A DNA stretch of 64,000 bases, taken from positions 154,803-218,802 of the forward strand of contig JAJHRD010000001.1 in NCBI GenBank assembly GCA_020833005.1, in the 5' to 3' direction. A program made the translations under genes and the position numbers. The stretch comes from Candidatus Methanomethylicota archaeon. GTDB lineage: Archaea > Thermoproteota > Methanomethylicia > Culexarchaeales > Culexarchaeaceae. How positions within the stretch are numbered: position 1 is the first letter of the stretch; each line of letters begins with the position of its first letter. Below, piece by piece: positions 9,480 to 18,357 of the stretch. The notes beneath the pieces were generated by a model. That model did no database searches and was not told the DNA's origin. It saw only the letters and a program-made list of their open reading frames with translations.

Positions 9480-10212
9480 TGTTACATTAATATTATTAAT
9501 ATCGTTAGCCATTATTTCTATTATATTTTTTGTAAAAAAGAAAAAGATTAGGAAGAAAGTTAATATTATGGAAAGTTTAAGTGAAAATATTAAACTTGAA
9601 AAATTCATTACATTATTTATAAATAATTTAAAGACTGATAGGAGTGCAGAGTGGTCACTACTATCTACTTTAAAAGAATATCCTGAAAATGATATTAGGC
9701 AATTAATACTACAAAACATTACAGTAGGATCCTCTATTGAAGAAATTTTTGAGAATTTGTCGAATGTTTTTTCTATGGAAGAAAGTAAACGAATGTTAAG
9801 AATGATTTCGAGACTGATTTCATACAACTTAAAATATTTCACAGATTTTATTTCTCCTGATATATTAGATTATGTAAGGGAGTCCATTCGATTGAAAAAT
9901 CATGTAGAATCATTACTATTCAGAACGAGAATTAAGGTATTGGTGCTCTCATTTTCTCTATCAGCGGTTTTAGCATTTTTCTTAAAAATTTTACCATTTA
10001 TTTTAACATTTATTATTAGTGGAAATACCACTTTAGTCAGTATAGATGCTTTATCATCGCTTATTTTCTATTCATTCCTTATAGCATTGCTGTACGACAC
10101 ATACATAGTTTCAAGGACTGTTTTTTATTCTCATAGTATTTTGTTGTCAATGCTTTCGGCGCTAACTTTTATTTTCCTATACATTTCCCTTCCAAACATA
10201 TTTAGTATTTAA
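9466..10212 (+). CDS. Pilus assembly membrane protein, TadC/ArlJ-like (second copy)
   Basis: About 248 residues from the ATG at 9466, chosen because GGGAGGG lies 8 bases before it; an upstream in-frame ATG would overlap the previous gene more. One membrane segment is at the N-terminus (VTLILLISLAIISIIFFV), then a cytoplasmic region, then several segments (VLVLSFSLSAVLAFFLKI, FILTFIISG, LIFYSFLIALLYDTY, LLSMLSALTFIFLYISL). Archaeal pilus loci often encode two half-platform proteins that together match the double-length bacterial form, which is the likely reading here. Translation is probably coupled to the previous gene. Confidence 0.62.
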   Translation: MKNYDVTLILLISLAIISIIFFVKKKKIRKKVNIMESLSENIKLEKFITLFINNLKTDRSAEWSLLSTLKEYPENDIRQLILQNITVGSSIEEIFENLSNVFSMEESKRMLRMISRLISYNLKYFTDFISPDILDYVRESIRLKNHVESLLFRTRIKVLVLSFSLSAVLAFFLKILPFILTFIISGNTTLVSIDALSSLIFYSFLIALLYDTYIVSRTVFYSHSILLSMLSALTFIFLYISLPNIFSI

Positions 10213-10240
10213 ATACTATAGGAAATCTTCAAAATAGGGG

Positions 10241-10474
10241 GTGAGGCACTTTCCAAAAGATAATAAAAGAAAAAGAGGTTCCCCATTATTAGAAGAAGGA
10301 CTACTTATAGCACTAGCAGTGATAACTATGTCAGTGGTTTTTTCAATGGTATTAGGAATATTGGATGGTGTACAGAAAGTCATTCAGAATTTAGGATTTA
10401 ACACTCAGAATTTTATGAATTCATTAAACGATTTATGGAATAAAATAGTTTCATTTCTAGGATTAGGTGGTTGA
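10241..10474 (+). CDS. Small type IV prepilin-like protein
   Basis: 77 residues from GTG, preceded by AGGGGG. The N-terminus is a class III (prepilin) signal: a basic stretch KRKRG, predicted cleavage after Gly13, then SPLLEEGLLIALAVI with Glu at mature position +5, followed by a hydrophobic helix. This is the substrate pattern for archaeal prepilin peptidases. The mature part is short (about 64 residues) and ends GLGG. It is the last gene of the ATPase/membrane-protein cluster and the only pilin-like gene visible, so it may be the fibre subunit or a minor pilin. Its 3' end overlaps the convergent kinase gene by 12 bases. Confidence 0.66.
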   Translation: MRHFPKDNKRKRGSPLLEEGLLIALAVITMSVVFSMVLGILDGVQKVIQNLGFNTQNFMNSLNDLWNKIVSFLGLGG

Positions 10475-11056
10475 GAATTTTGATAGATATTCATTTAAAA
10501 TGCCTTCTTTTTCCAACGTTTCAATCCAATCAATATGTTTTCGTTTACCATTATTAAGATTTGATAGTATCGCAAGTATTTCATTTACTACATCATCGAT
10601 GCATCTATCAGTTACATCAATTTCCACAACTTTTTCGGGGCCATATTGTTCTATTGCATTAATAAGGCAAGTATCAAGCAATTCTGCCATTACATTCTCA
10701 TAAACCTTCTTATCATCCCATCCTCTTTGTCTTAATACCATTTCCAACTTTTTGGGATGCAACCTTAATACAAAGGCTTTAAGGACATATTGTGGAGGAA
10801 TTATATCAGCATAATGTCCTTCTATGATTAATAGGGTTTTACTTTCATTTATTTTTTGGAGAAGTTTATTTATTAGGAGATTATTGTTTGGTATGAAAGA
10901 ACTTCGTTCAGGATCAATGCTCTCAAATAAATTTTCTTCCATTACAAATTTAGATAAATCTATATGATGCGCATTCAAAGTTTCACTGAGTTTTCGGCTT
11001 ATCGAGGTTTTTCCAGTACCTGGACACCCTCCAATAATTATTACTTTCCCTTTCAT
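10463..11056 (-). CDS. AK6/Fap7-like adenylate kinase
   Basis: 197 residues. The P-loop is GGCPGTGKTS at residues 9-18, with a thymidylate/adenylate kinase-like core, EGHYADIIPP and the lid-region sequence LRQRGWDDKKVYENVMAELLDTC. This matches the archaeal and eukaryotic AK6/Fap7 group, small NMP kinases linked to maturation of small ribosomal subunit rRNA. A C-terminal extension of about 30 residues (RKHIDWIETLEKEGILNEYL) is present. It is convergent with the prepilin gene. Whether it acts mainly in nucleotide balance or ribosome assembly cannot be decided from sequence. Confidence 0.83.
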   Translation of the reverse strand: MKGKVIIIGGCPGTGKTSISRKLSETLNAHHIDLSKFVMEENLFESIDPERSSFIPNNNLLINKLLQKINESKTLLIIEGHYADIIPPQYVLKAFVLRLHPKKLEMVLRQRGWDDKKVYENVMAELLDTCLINAIEQYGPEKVVEIDVTDRCIDDVVNEILAILSNLNNGKRKHIDWIETLEKEGILNEYLSKFSTT

Positions 11057-11126
11057 AACTGCTCAGCAGCTAGGAATAGGAAAATGAAAAATATAAATTT
11101 AACATTCTCTATGTTAAATTTCAATT

Positions 11127-11417
11127 ATGCCTAAGTTTACGAGTATAAGAGATGTTTTGAACAGAATATGTTGGCATCCTAGTGAAAATAGAGAATGTTA
11201 TGAAGTCATTTTTATTCATAGAGGGGCCCCAGATGATTTAAAGAGTGTATCAGCAAAAGCAATAGTAAAAGTGAGACAACAAAGTTTCGAATACAAAGAA
11301 GATGAGGAAAAAATTGTTTATATTCCATTTCATCGGATTGTAGCAATAAGGAATATAAAAACGGGGAAGGTCGTCTGGAGAAGCAGAAAATATAAGATAA
11401 ATAAGGTTTTAAAGTAA
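11127..11417 (+). CDS. DUF504/UPF0248 family protein
   Basis: 96 residues, matching the archaeal UPF0248 (DUF504) family in length and key segments: an N-terminal IRDVLNRICWHP, the central IHRGAPDDLKSV, and FHRIVAIRNIKTGKVVW with a C-terminal basic strand. The family is widespread in archaea and its function is not established; it has been discussed as RNA-binding. It probably shares a transcript with nadM, which begins 16 bp downstream. Confidence 0.85.
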   Translation: MPKFTSIRDVLNRICWHPSENRECYEVIFIHRGAPDDLKSVSAKAIVKVRQQSFEYKEDEEKIVYIPFHRIVAIRNIKTGKVVWRSRKYKINKVLK

Positions 11418-11433
11418 TTTATGTGATTATGTT

Positions 11434-11976
11434 ATGTACAATAGGGGTTTATACGTTGGAAGGTTTCAACCATTTCATAATGGACATTTAGAATGTATAA
11501 AATATATTTTGAGTAAATGCAAAGAGGTCATTATAGTTATTGGTAGCGCGCAGGCAAGCCATACATTAGATAACCCATTTACTGCAGGGGAGAGAATTGA
11601 AATGATAAGATTAGCTCTTCAAGAGGAAGGCATTGAACTTAGTAAGTGCATTATAATACCAGTGGAGGACACTTTAAATAATAACCATTCAATATGGGTT
11701 TCAAAAGTGAAAAGCATGACCCCAAAATTTGATGTTGTTTTTTCAAATAGCCCTTTAACGAAGAAATTGTTTGAAGAGGAAGGATTTAAAGTTGAAGGAA
11801 TTCCATACATTAATAGGGAATATTATTCTGGAACTAATATTAGAAAATTAATTATATGTGGAGGGGATTGGAAAAAGTATGTGCCAAGGGGTGTTTATGA
11901 TTATATAAAATCAATGAAAGGAGAGGAGAGATTGAGAGACTTATCAACAAAGGATTATGGGCGTCAGAGCTTTTAA
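11434..11976 (+). CDS. nadM: Nicotinamide-mononucleotide adenylyltransferase
   Basis: 180 residues. Transfers AMP from ATP to NMN to make NAD. The nucleotidyltransferase signature GRFQPFHNGHLECI is at the N-terminus, SGTNIRKLI (the ISxxxxR-type motif) is near the C-terminus, and the intermediate GSAQASHTLDNPFTAGERIEMI is typical of archaeal NadM. Length fits the family (about 170-180). It follows the DUF504 gene by 16 bp on the same strand and is the last gene before a convergent hypC. Confidence 0.92.
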   Translation: MYNRGLYVGRFQPFHNGHLECIKYILSKCKEVIIVIGSAQASHTLDNPFTAGERIEMIRLALQEEGIELSKCIIIPVEDTLNNNHSIWVSKVKSMTPKFDVVFSNSPLTKKLFEEEGFKVEGIPYINREYYSGTNIRKLIICGGDWKKYVPRGVYDYIKSMKGEERLRDLSTKDYGRQSF

Positions 11977-12053
11977 CTTTCGTCATTTTCACAATTAGGC
12001 ACTCAGCCAGCTCATCATCCACAAATTTAAGTTTAAGGAACACCTTTAATAAT

Positions 12054-12272
12054 TTAACGTTCTAGCAAAGTCCTCCAGGTATTCACAATATCTTTAAATG
12101 AAGATTCATCTATTTTTTGTATTGCAAATCCAGCATGGACAAGTACATAATCATTTTCTTTTACGTCATCTTTAACTAAAGTTATTATTATCTCTCTTTG
12201 AACGCCACCAAAATCAGCTATCGCTTTATCATTATGGATAGTTAGTATTTTCGCAGGAACAGCCAAGCACAT
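12054..12272 (-). CDS. hypC: Hydrogenase maturation chaperone HypC/HupF
   Basis: 72 residues with the invariant N-terminus MCLAVPAKI, where Cys2 carries the Fe(CN)2CO precursor during [NiFe]-hydrogenase assembly. FGGVQREIIITLV and DYVLVHAGFAIQKI are also typical. Length is normal. No hydrogenase structural genes or other hyp genes are visible in the window, so this is an isolated copy. Its presence implies a [NiFe]-hydrogenase elsewhere in the genome (inference). Confidence 0.92.
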   Translation of the reverse strand: MCLAVPAKILTIHNDKAIADFGGVQREIIITLVKDDVKENDYVLVHAGFAIQKIDESSFKDIVNTWRTLLER

Positions 12273-12346
12273 AGACGGATCTATAACTAGTTATAACCAA
12301 AAAGTAATTAAGTATTTTTGCATTTTATTCCATTGGTTGAAAACAT

Positions 12347-13051
12347 ATGCCTATGAATAAGGGGGACTTCGTCCTAGTGAATTACACTGTGAAAGTAAAA
12401 GATACTGATGAAATTGTTGACACAACAATAGAGGATGTTGCCAAAAAGGGAAATATATATCAAAAGGATAAAATATATGAACCTCTTCTTTTGATATTAG
12501 GTGAAGGCCAGCTATTTAAAAAAGTTGAAGAAGAAATCATGTTGATGCAACCTGGAGAGAAAAAGACTATTGAGTTGAAACCTGAAGATGCTTTTGGTCA
12601 AAGGGATCCAGCAAAGGTAAAGATAATTTCTGCAAAAGAGCTAACAAGTAGAGGCATAACACCTAAGCCAGGAATAAGAGTTGAAACAGATGAAGGGATT
12701 GCCATCGTTAGAAGTGTAGGTGGAGGTAGGGTGGTTATAGATTTAAATCATCCATTAGCAGGCAAAACTTTAGTTTACGAAGTTGATGTAGTCAAAAAAA
12801 TAGAAGACCTTAAGGATAAAATGTTATCGTTAATACATAGACGGATACCATCAATTGACATATCAAAGTTTACTGTAGAGATAAATGAGGGAAGAATTAG
12901 GATAATTATACCAGAAGATGCATATTTGCTTGAAGGGTTGCAATATATGAAGCGTGGTATAGTCAACGATGTACAGCGATTTATTAAAGATGTAAGCAAA
13001 GTTGAATTTATCGAGGTATATGAGGTTAAACAAAAAGAAACAACAACGTAA
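12347..13051 (+). CDS. FKBP-type peptidyl-prolyl cis-trans isomerase (SlyD-like, long form)
   Basis: 234 residues. The FKBP core starts GDFVLVNYTVKVKDTDEIVDTT and includes LLLILGEGQLFKKVEEEIMLMQPGEKKTIELKPEDAFGQRD, with an inserted-flap chaperone domain as in archaeal FKBPs, then NHPLAGKTLVYEV. An extra C-terminal domain of about 80 residues (MLSLIHRRIPSIDISKF onward) is typical of archaeal long-type FKBPs. It assists proline isomerisation and folding in the cytoplasm. The gene ends 2 bp before the convergent UPF0179 gene. Confidence 0.88.
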   Translation: MPMNKGDFVLVNYTVKVKDTDEIVDTTIEDVAKKGNIYQKDKIYEPLLLILGEGQLFKKVEEEIMLMQPGEKKTIELKPEDAFGQRDPAKVKIISAKELTSRGITPKPGIRVETDEGIAIVRSVGGGRVVIDLNHPLAGKTLVYEVDVVKKIEDLKDKMLSLIHRRIPSIDISKFTVEINEGRIRIIIPEDAYLLEGLQYMKRGIVNDVQRFIKDVSKVEFIEVYEVKQKETTT

Positions 13052-13053
13052 AA

Positions 13054-13524
13054 TTATTTTTTCAATATTGGCAAGGATAGAACTTTGATAAGATCTCTAC
13101 CTTTTTTACAATAAACAGGTTCCAACACTTTTTCGATTTTTATTTTATCGTTCTTAAACACTCCTAGTGGCTTACAGTACATAATGTTTGCACAGGGGGT
13201 GGAGCAATCAATTGGAGTATATGTGATGGTAACCCCCTCAACTGCAAATTTACGTTCCAAAAAGAGTTCTATTGACGCTAATTTAACTTCTACGATGGAT
13301 ACTTTCCCATTTAATAATTTGCAGAAATGTTCTTTGTTTCTAACGTTTACTACCTCATATACTCTTCCTTGTTCTAGCTTATTTATGCAAATTTTTTTAA
13401 GAATGCACTCTGTACACTGCAAATTGTTTTTTTCAAAAATAAACTTATACCCCTTTTTTGCAACTTCGCTATTAACTACTGTTACTATGATGTCATTCTT
13501 TGATGATGCCGGTGGTGGATGCAA
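13054..13524 (-). CDS. UPF0179 family protein
   Basis: 156 residues. The conserved cysteines CTECILKKIC (probably metal-binding) and, further on, CSTPCANIMYCKP fit UPF0179, an archaeal family of unknown function with a predicted Fe-S or zinc site. The start overlaps the end of egsA by 32 bases on the same strand; no closer ATG, GTG or TTG is available, so the overlap looks real and implies co-expression with egsA. The first residues MHPPPASSKND are poor in family signal. Confidence 0.8.
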   Translation of the reverse strand: MHPPPASSKNDIIVTVVNSEVAKKGYKFIFEKNNLQCTECILKKICINKLEQGRVYEVVNVRNKEHFCKLLNGKVSIVEVKLASIELFLERKFAVEGVTITYTPIDCSTPCANIMYCKPLGVFKNDKIKIEKVLEPVYCKKGRDLIKVLSLPILKK

Positions 13525-14560
13525 TATTTTCAGCCTCTCTCCATCCTAAACTTTTCTCATTCAAGATAGTATATCTATCTTTACGTATTTCTTTAGCTTT
13601 AATAATGGCTTCTATTATTTCATTCTCTTCAACACCCAACTCTTTAGCATTAGTTGGAGCACCAATAATAGATAACGTTCGTTTTATGCGTTGCCAGTTT
13701 CCTCCATGCAAGTACATCATAATTATTGTACCAACACCGCACTGTTCTCCATGTAACGCTGGTTTTTTCGCTATAATATCAAGTGCATGACTGAAAAGAT
13801 GTTCAGAGCCGCTACATGGTCTGCTACTTCCAGCAATGCACATCGCCACTCCACAACTTATTAATGCTTCAACAACTGTTCGGACACTTTCTTCCTTTAA
13901 TGCTCTAATCTTTTTTGCATGTTTTACTATAAGACTTGCAGACATGAGCGCAAGTGACGCAGCATACTCACCATAATACTCATTTACACGTTTCTTGGCT
14001 AGTCTCCAATCCCTTATGGCTGTAAATTTTGCTATAATATCTCCGCAACCACTTGCTAACAGCTTATATGGAGCTTTAATTATAATATTTGAATCAGCAA
14101 TCACCGCCAACGGAGGATTCACCATAATTGAGGGTTTGTATTTACCGTTAAATGCTTTTATAGATGCTATTGGAGATGCTATACCATCATGGCTTGCAGC
14201 CGTGGGAATGCTTATATATGGAACTCCCACTTTAAGCGAAATTAATTTTGCTATATCAATAATTTTCCCTCCACCAACACCAAATATGCAACTAACATTG
14301 TTTGATGCTTTTATTCTTTCAGATATATTTTCAACATCATGAATTGGATTTTTTCCGTCTAGAACGTATAGCTCACTTTCCATGTTATTATCGTTCAGTA
14401 TTTTATACACACGTTCTCCGGCTACTTCTTTAACGTGAGGACCTGTCAATATTATTAATTTCCCACGCATTTTTAAGTCATTGCATATATTGTTTACATT
14501 ATTTATTGCACCAGGACCCACAAGTATTGTTTGAGGCAAAGCAATTTTATGTATACTCAA
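13493..14560 (-). CDS. egsA: sn-Glycerol-1-phosphate dehydrogenase
   Basis: 355 residues. Reduces dihydroxyacetone phosphate to sn-glycerol-1-phosphate, which sets the stereochemistry of archaeal membrane lipids. The NAD(P)-binding GVGGGKIIDIAKL, the PTAASHDGIASP segment and the metal-ligand regions (SRPCSGSEHLFSHALD, LHGEQCGVGTI) match the family. GGGP synthase (39176) and CDP-archaeol synthase (61603), which act later in the same pathway, are elsewhere in the window. The 3' end overlaps UPF0179, and a shared AT-rich spacer separates it from divergent psmB. Confidence 0.94.
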   Translation of the reverse strand: MSIHKIALPQTILVGPGAINNVNNICNDLKMRGKLIILTGPHVKEVAGERVYKILNDNNMESELYVLDGKNPIHDVENISERIKASNNVSCIFGVGGGKIIDIAKLISLKVGVPYISIPTAASHDGIASPIASIKAFNGKYKPSIMVNPPLAVIADSNIIIKAPYKLLASGCGDIIAKFTAIRDWRLAKKRVNEYYGEYAASLALMSASLIVKHAKKIRALKEESVRTVVEALISCGVAMCIAGSSRPCSGSEHLFSHALDIIAKKPALHGEQCGVGTIIMMYLHGGNWQRIKRTLSIIGAPTNAKELGVEENEIIEAIIKAKEIRKDRYTILNEKSLGWREAENIASTTGIIKE

Positions 14561-14699
14561 TCTATCACCTCAACATATATCTCATTTTTAATTTTAAGTT
14601 GAAGATAAATATATAGGCTGAGGGTAATTCTTAAATATTAGGGACATATTCTCTTTAGTTGTAGTTTTACATCAATTAAATCTTTTTGGAGGGATGAAA

Positions 14700-15362
14700 A
14701 TGTATGACAGCTATACAAACGTTGGATACTATATGAAGAACAATGGTAAAATAGTCGTAAGTGGAACTACTACGGTAGGGTTAGTTTGCATGGATGGTGT
14801 GATTTTAGGTTCCGACAGAAGAGCTACATCTGGATTTTTTGTTGCACATCCACATGTAAAAAAAATATATAAATTAGATAATCATATAGCGGCAACTATA
14901 GCTGGAGTCGTAGCGGATGCGCAAAATATAATGGGAATAGCTAGTGCAAACATAAAGTTATACAAGTACATTCACAATAGGCCAATAAGTGTAAAGGCAG
15001 CTGCAAACTTAATTTCGAACATACTGTTAAGTTCAAGGGTATACCCATATGTGGTACAATTACTAGTGGGGGGATATGATAATAGTGGTCCTCATCTTTT
15101 TGCGTTAGACCCTTACGGAACAGTTACTGAGGAGAAATACACAGCAACAGGGTCTGGATCCCCAATGGCAATAAGTATATTAGAAGATTCATTCAAAAAG
15201 GGGATGCCAGTCAAAGATTCCATAGAAATAGTTGCACGGGCAATTTCATCGGCAATGAAAAGAGATCCTGCAAGTGGCGGGGGTTATGATATTATCATTA
15301 TAACAAGGGATGGAATGAGAGAAATTAGCAGTGAGGAATTAGCAGTATACAAATCAGTTTAA
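14700..15362 (+). CDS. psmB: Proteasome beta subunit
   Basis: About 220 residues from the ATG at 14700, which has GGAGG 7 bases upstream; another ATG at 14694 sits too close to that site. A short propeptide (ending KIVVSG) is followed by the mature N-terminus TTTVGLVCMDGVILGSD, whose first Thr is the nucleophile of the 20S core. Later ITRDGMREIS closes the fold. The protein forms the inner rings of the archaeal proteasome. It is followed 8 bp later by aCPSF1, a neighbourhood seen in many archaea. A TATA-like TTCTTAAATATT at about 14628-14639 fits a promoter. Confidence 0.94.
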   Translation: MYDSYTNVGYYMKNNGKIVVSGTTTVGLVCMDGVILGSDRRATSGFFVAHPHVKKIYKLDNHIAATIAGVVADAQNIMGIASANIKLYKYIHNRPISVKAAANLISNILLSSRVYPYVVQLLVGGYDNSGPHLFALDPYGTVTEEKYTATGSGSPMAISILEDSFKKGMPVKDSIEIVARAISSAMKRDPASGGGYDIIIITRDGMREISSEELAVYKSV

Positions 15363-15369
15363 ATAAGAG

Positions 15370-17295
15370 TTGATAAGCGGAATGAAGGATATTAATTTAC
15401 GCATAAGGGAAGCTATAATAAAAAATATACTATTGGAGACAGGCGTAACAAGGATAGAATTTGAAGGACCTGAGATTATATTATATACAGCAAAGCAAGA
15501 GTTGTTGATAGAAGAAGAAGTATTGAAGAAGATAGCTAAGGAAATTAAGAAGAGAATAATTGTTAGAAGCGACCCAAGTATTAGGATGGATAAACAAAAA
15601 GCAAGTGATTACATTCGCGAGGAAATAGAGGGAATATCAGATAAAGTGAAGGTGAAAAGCATATTCTTTGATGATACATTCGGTGAAGTATACGTAGTGG
15701 TTAAAGGTTTAAGTTATCTTTCCACAAAAAGTGAGGACCTTACTAAAAAAATTACAGTAACAACATCGTGGAGACCTAAGTTAATTAATGATACCCCCAT
15801 GAAGTCAACAGTAAGTGAATTTGTTACGAAACTTAGACTTCAAGAAGGGGAGTTTCGGAGAAAGGTATTGCGAGAGATAGGATCAAGAATTCATAGACCA
15901 TTAATATTTCAATCAGGAGATATAAGGATGATTTGTTTGGGTGGATTTAGGGAAGTTGGGCGTTCTGCTATTTTAATAGAAACAAGTGAAAGTTCAGTTT
16001 TACTTGATTGCGGAGTAAAGCCGGGCGCCACGCATCCGATTCAAAGTTTCCCAAGACTAGATTTGCCTGAATTTTGCATTGAAAAGCTGGATGCAATAGT
16101 GATTTCGCACGCACATTTAGATCATTGTGGTTTCTTGCCCTATCTTTTCAAGTATGGTTATGATGGTCCAGTATACTGTACACCCCCTACCCTTGATTTG
16201 ATGACGCTGCTTCAACTTGATTATTTACAAGTAGCAGGAAAGGAGGGGATTAAACCACCATACTCAATGCAAGATATACAGGAGACAATACTTCACACAA
16301 TACCGATAGAATATGGCGAAGTTACGGATATAGCTCCAGATATACGTTTAACATTTTATAATGCAGGGCATGTTTTAGGTTCGGCTATTGTTCATTTACA
16401 TATAGGTGAGGGAGAGCATAATATAGTTTATACAGGAGATTTTAAGTTTGGGAGAACAAAGCTCTTAGAACCAGCAAATTATGTTTTCCCGAGAGTAGAA
16501 ACATTGATAATTGAAGGAACATATGGGGGCCCAACAGATATATTACCACAGAGGATAGAATCCGAAGCTAAGCTAGTGGAAGTAATATTAAAAACAATAA
16601 ATAATAATGGTAAAGTGTTAATACCAGTACTTTCGGTCGGGAGAGCTCAAGAGATACTAGTCTTATTAAATGAAGCATTTGAAATGGGGTACATAAAGCC
16701 AGTACCAGTGTTCATTGAAGGAATGGTTCAAGAAGCTACAAGCATACACATGTTGCATCCGTATGGGTTATCAAGAAAGGTTCGGGATGATATTTTAATT
16801 AATGATAAAAATCCATTTTTAAATGAATATTTCCACGTATTACCTTCATCAACTGATAGGGAAGAAATAGTGAGTGGGGATCCATGTATAATAGTAGCTA
16901 CCTCGGGTATGCTTACTGGCGGACCTGCACTTTCATATTTTAAGCTTCTTGCTCCAGATGAAAGAAATTCCATAGTATTTGTGTCATATCAGATTCCAGG
17001 GACATTGGGGAGAAGAGTTTTAAGTGGCGTTAAAGAAATACCAATAGTTTCTGAGGATGGTCGGAGCGAAGTCATAAAGGTCAATATGAAAGTTTATTCT
17101 ATAGAGGGATTTTCAGGTCATAGTGATAGACGGCAGTTATTGGGATTTATGAAGAGAATAACGCCAAAGCCGAATAAAGTACTGATTTGCCATGGTGAGG
17201 AAGAGAAGGTGATTAATTTGGCTGAAACGTTTTCTAATCTTTTTAAGGTGTATGCATATGCTCCAAATAATCTTGAGGTTATAAGGTTAAAATAG
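15370..17295 (+). CDS. aCPSF1/FttA beta-CASP ribonuclease with KH domains
   Basis: 641 residues from TTG (an ATG four codons on is an alternative). The N-terminal 145 or so residues are two KH-like domains (SDPSIRMDKQKASDYIREE). The metallo-beta-lactamase core follows with HAHLDHCGF near residue 246, AGHVLGSA, TGDFKFGRT, SVGRAQE, ATSGMLTGG and SGHSDRRQLL. In archaea this protein cleaves transcript 3' ends at U-rich sites and acts as a general termination factor (FttA/aCPSF1). It is probably co-transcribed with psmB (8 bp gap). The convergent PUA gene ends 7 bp downstream. Confidence 0.94.
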   Translation: MISGMKDINLRIREAIIKNILLETGVTRIEFEGPEIILYTAKQELLIEEEVLKKIAKEIKKRIIVRSDPSIRMDKQKASDYIREEIEGISDKVKVKSIFFDDTFGEVYVVVKGLSYLSTKSEDLTKKITVTTSWRPKLINDTPMKSTVSEFVTKLRLQEGEFRRKVLREIGSRIHRPLIFQSGDIRMICLGGFREVGRSAILIETSESSVLLDCGVKPGATHPIQSFPRLDLPEFCIEKLDAIVISHAHLDHCGFLPYLFKYGYDGPVYCTPPTLDLMTLLQLDYLQVAGKEGIKPPYSMQDIQETILHTIPIEYGEVTDIAPDIRLTFYNAGHVLGSAIVHLHIGEGEHNIVYTGDFKFGRTKLLEPANYVFPRVETLIIEGTYGGPTDILPQRIESEAKLVEVILKTINNNGKVLIPVLSVGRAQEILVLLNEAFEMGYIKPVPVFIEGMVQEATSIHMLHPYGLSRKVRDDILINDKNPFLNEYFHVLPSSTDREEIVSGDPCIIVATSGMLTGGPALSYFKLLAPDERNSIVFVSYQIPGTLGRRVLSGVKEIPIVSEDGRSEVIKVNMKVYSIEGFSGHSDRRQLLGFMKRITPKPNKVLICHGEEEKVINLAETFSNLFKVYAYAPNNLEVIRLK

Positions 17296-17301
17296 TGGTG
17301 T

Positions 17302-17844
17302 TCACTTACTGTATTCATTTGGAAAATATTGTTTTAATGTTTCCCATATTTTGTCATTTACATGATGTACGTTTTTCACAACTTTTCCACGCTTCATATT
17401 GCGTATAATTTCAGAGGAAAATATAGACTCCCCAATGGCAATGACTATATTATGAGTTTTTTCTACTATTTGAACTATGGAATTTTCTTTAAAATCGCCT
17501 ATGACCTCAGTGATTCCAGGGGCCATTACGTCAGCACCATTGATTATATGTGGTATTGCTCCTTGATCCACGATGATTTTTGGTAGACATTCCCCTATTT
17601 TATTGAGTATGTTTATTGTAGGGTAAAGCTTATCATCACTCATTTGTAGTAATATTGGTTTATTGTTAAGTACGTACACGCCAATATCGTTTATGGAAAG
17701 ATACTCAATTTTCGCATCACCATTTGCCATCATTATTTGCTCATATATTTTTGGATACACAGATTTTATTTTATTTAATAAAAGTTTAACATCCTTGTTT
17801 CTTAGGAAATATCTTTTTTTAACTTTTAGCATAGCTGCACTCAT
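17302..17844 (-). CDS. PUA-domain protein (MCT-1/Tma20-like)
   Basis: About 180 residues from the internal ATG at 17844; the frame is open 8 codons further to 17868. A small N-terminal domain (LKVKKRYFLRNKDVKLLL) is followed by a C-terminal PUA domain (IIVDQGAIPHIINGADVMAPGI through AIGES and RGKVVKNVHHVND). This matches archaeal homologues of MCT-1/Tma20, RNA-binding proteins linked to translation or ribosome recycling. A TATA-like ATTTAAATTTAAAA in the spacer with the Sm gene serves this strand or both. The exact start is uncertain. Confidence 0.78.
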   Translation of the reverse strand: MSAAMLKVKKRYFLRNKDVKLLLNKIKSVYPKIYEQIMMANGDAKIEYLSINDIGVYVLNNKPILLQMSDDKLYPTINILNKIGECLPKIIVDQGAIPHIINGADVMAPGITEVIGDFKENSIVQIVEKTHNIVIAIGESIFSSEIIRNMKRGKVVKNVHHVNDKIWETLKQYFPNEYSK

Positions 17845-17935
17845 AAACAGTACTAGAGATCCGACCAATTAAATGTACCGCTATTTTTAAATTTAAATAT
17901 CTAAAAAAGGATATTAAGTATATTGAGGGAGTATT

Positions 17936-18163
17936 ATGTCCGAGACTGCGACAAGTGAAGTTTTGACCAAATCCTTGGGTGGAATGGTATACGTAAAGTT
18001 GAAAGGGGAAAAAGTGATTAGAGGATTACTTAGAAGCTTTGATCAACATTTAAATCTAGTTCTAGAAAATGCGGAAGAAGTTGAAGGGAATAATACGAAG
18101 ACTCTTGGAACTTTGATAATTAGGGGGGATAATATAATTTTGATATCTCCAGTATCATTATAG
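17936..18163 (+). CDS. Sm-like protein SmAP1
   Basis: 75 residues. A single LSm fold: VYVKLKGEKVIRGLLRSFDQHLNLVLENAEEV (Sm1) and LGTLIIRGDNIILISP (Sm2, with the IRG motif that contacts RNA). It forms heptameric rings that bind U-rich RNA. It is followed 9 bp later by L37e, a conserved archaeal gene pair. A GGGAG ribosome site precedes the ATG, and the promoter region is shared with the divergent PUA gene. Confidence 0.94.
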   Translation: MSETATSEVLTKSLGGMVYVKLKGEKVIRGLLRSFDQHLNLVLENAEEVEGNNTKTLGTLIIRGDNIILISPVSL

Positions 18164-18172
18164 GTGTTTTGT

Positions 18173-18337
18173 ATGGTTAAGGGAACTACATCATTTGGTA
18201 GAGCAAATAGTAAAAAGACGCATATTGTGTGCAGAAGATGCGGACATCATTCATATAACATTAAGAAAAAGCGTTGTGCACATTGTGGTTTTGGCCGTTC
18301 AAGTAAAATGAGAAAGTATTCATGGAATTCAAAATAA
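18173..18337 (+). CDS. rpl37e: Ribosomal protein L37e
   Basis: 54 residues: [20 protein letters not shown], then a C4 zinc site ([20 protein letters not shown]) and a basic tail [13 protein letters not shown]. This is the standard archaeal L37e, a little shorter than average at the C-terminus. It follows the SmAP1 gene by 9 bp in the same operon. Two minus-strand tRNA genes lie just beyond it. Confidence 0.95.
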   Translation: MVKGTTSFGRANSKKTHIVCRRCGHHSYNIKKKRCAHCGFGRSSKMRKYSWNSK

Positions 18338-18357
18338 ATGTATACTCTGATAAATGG

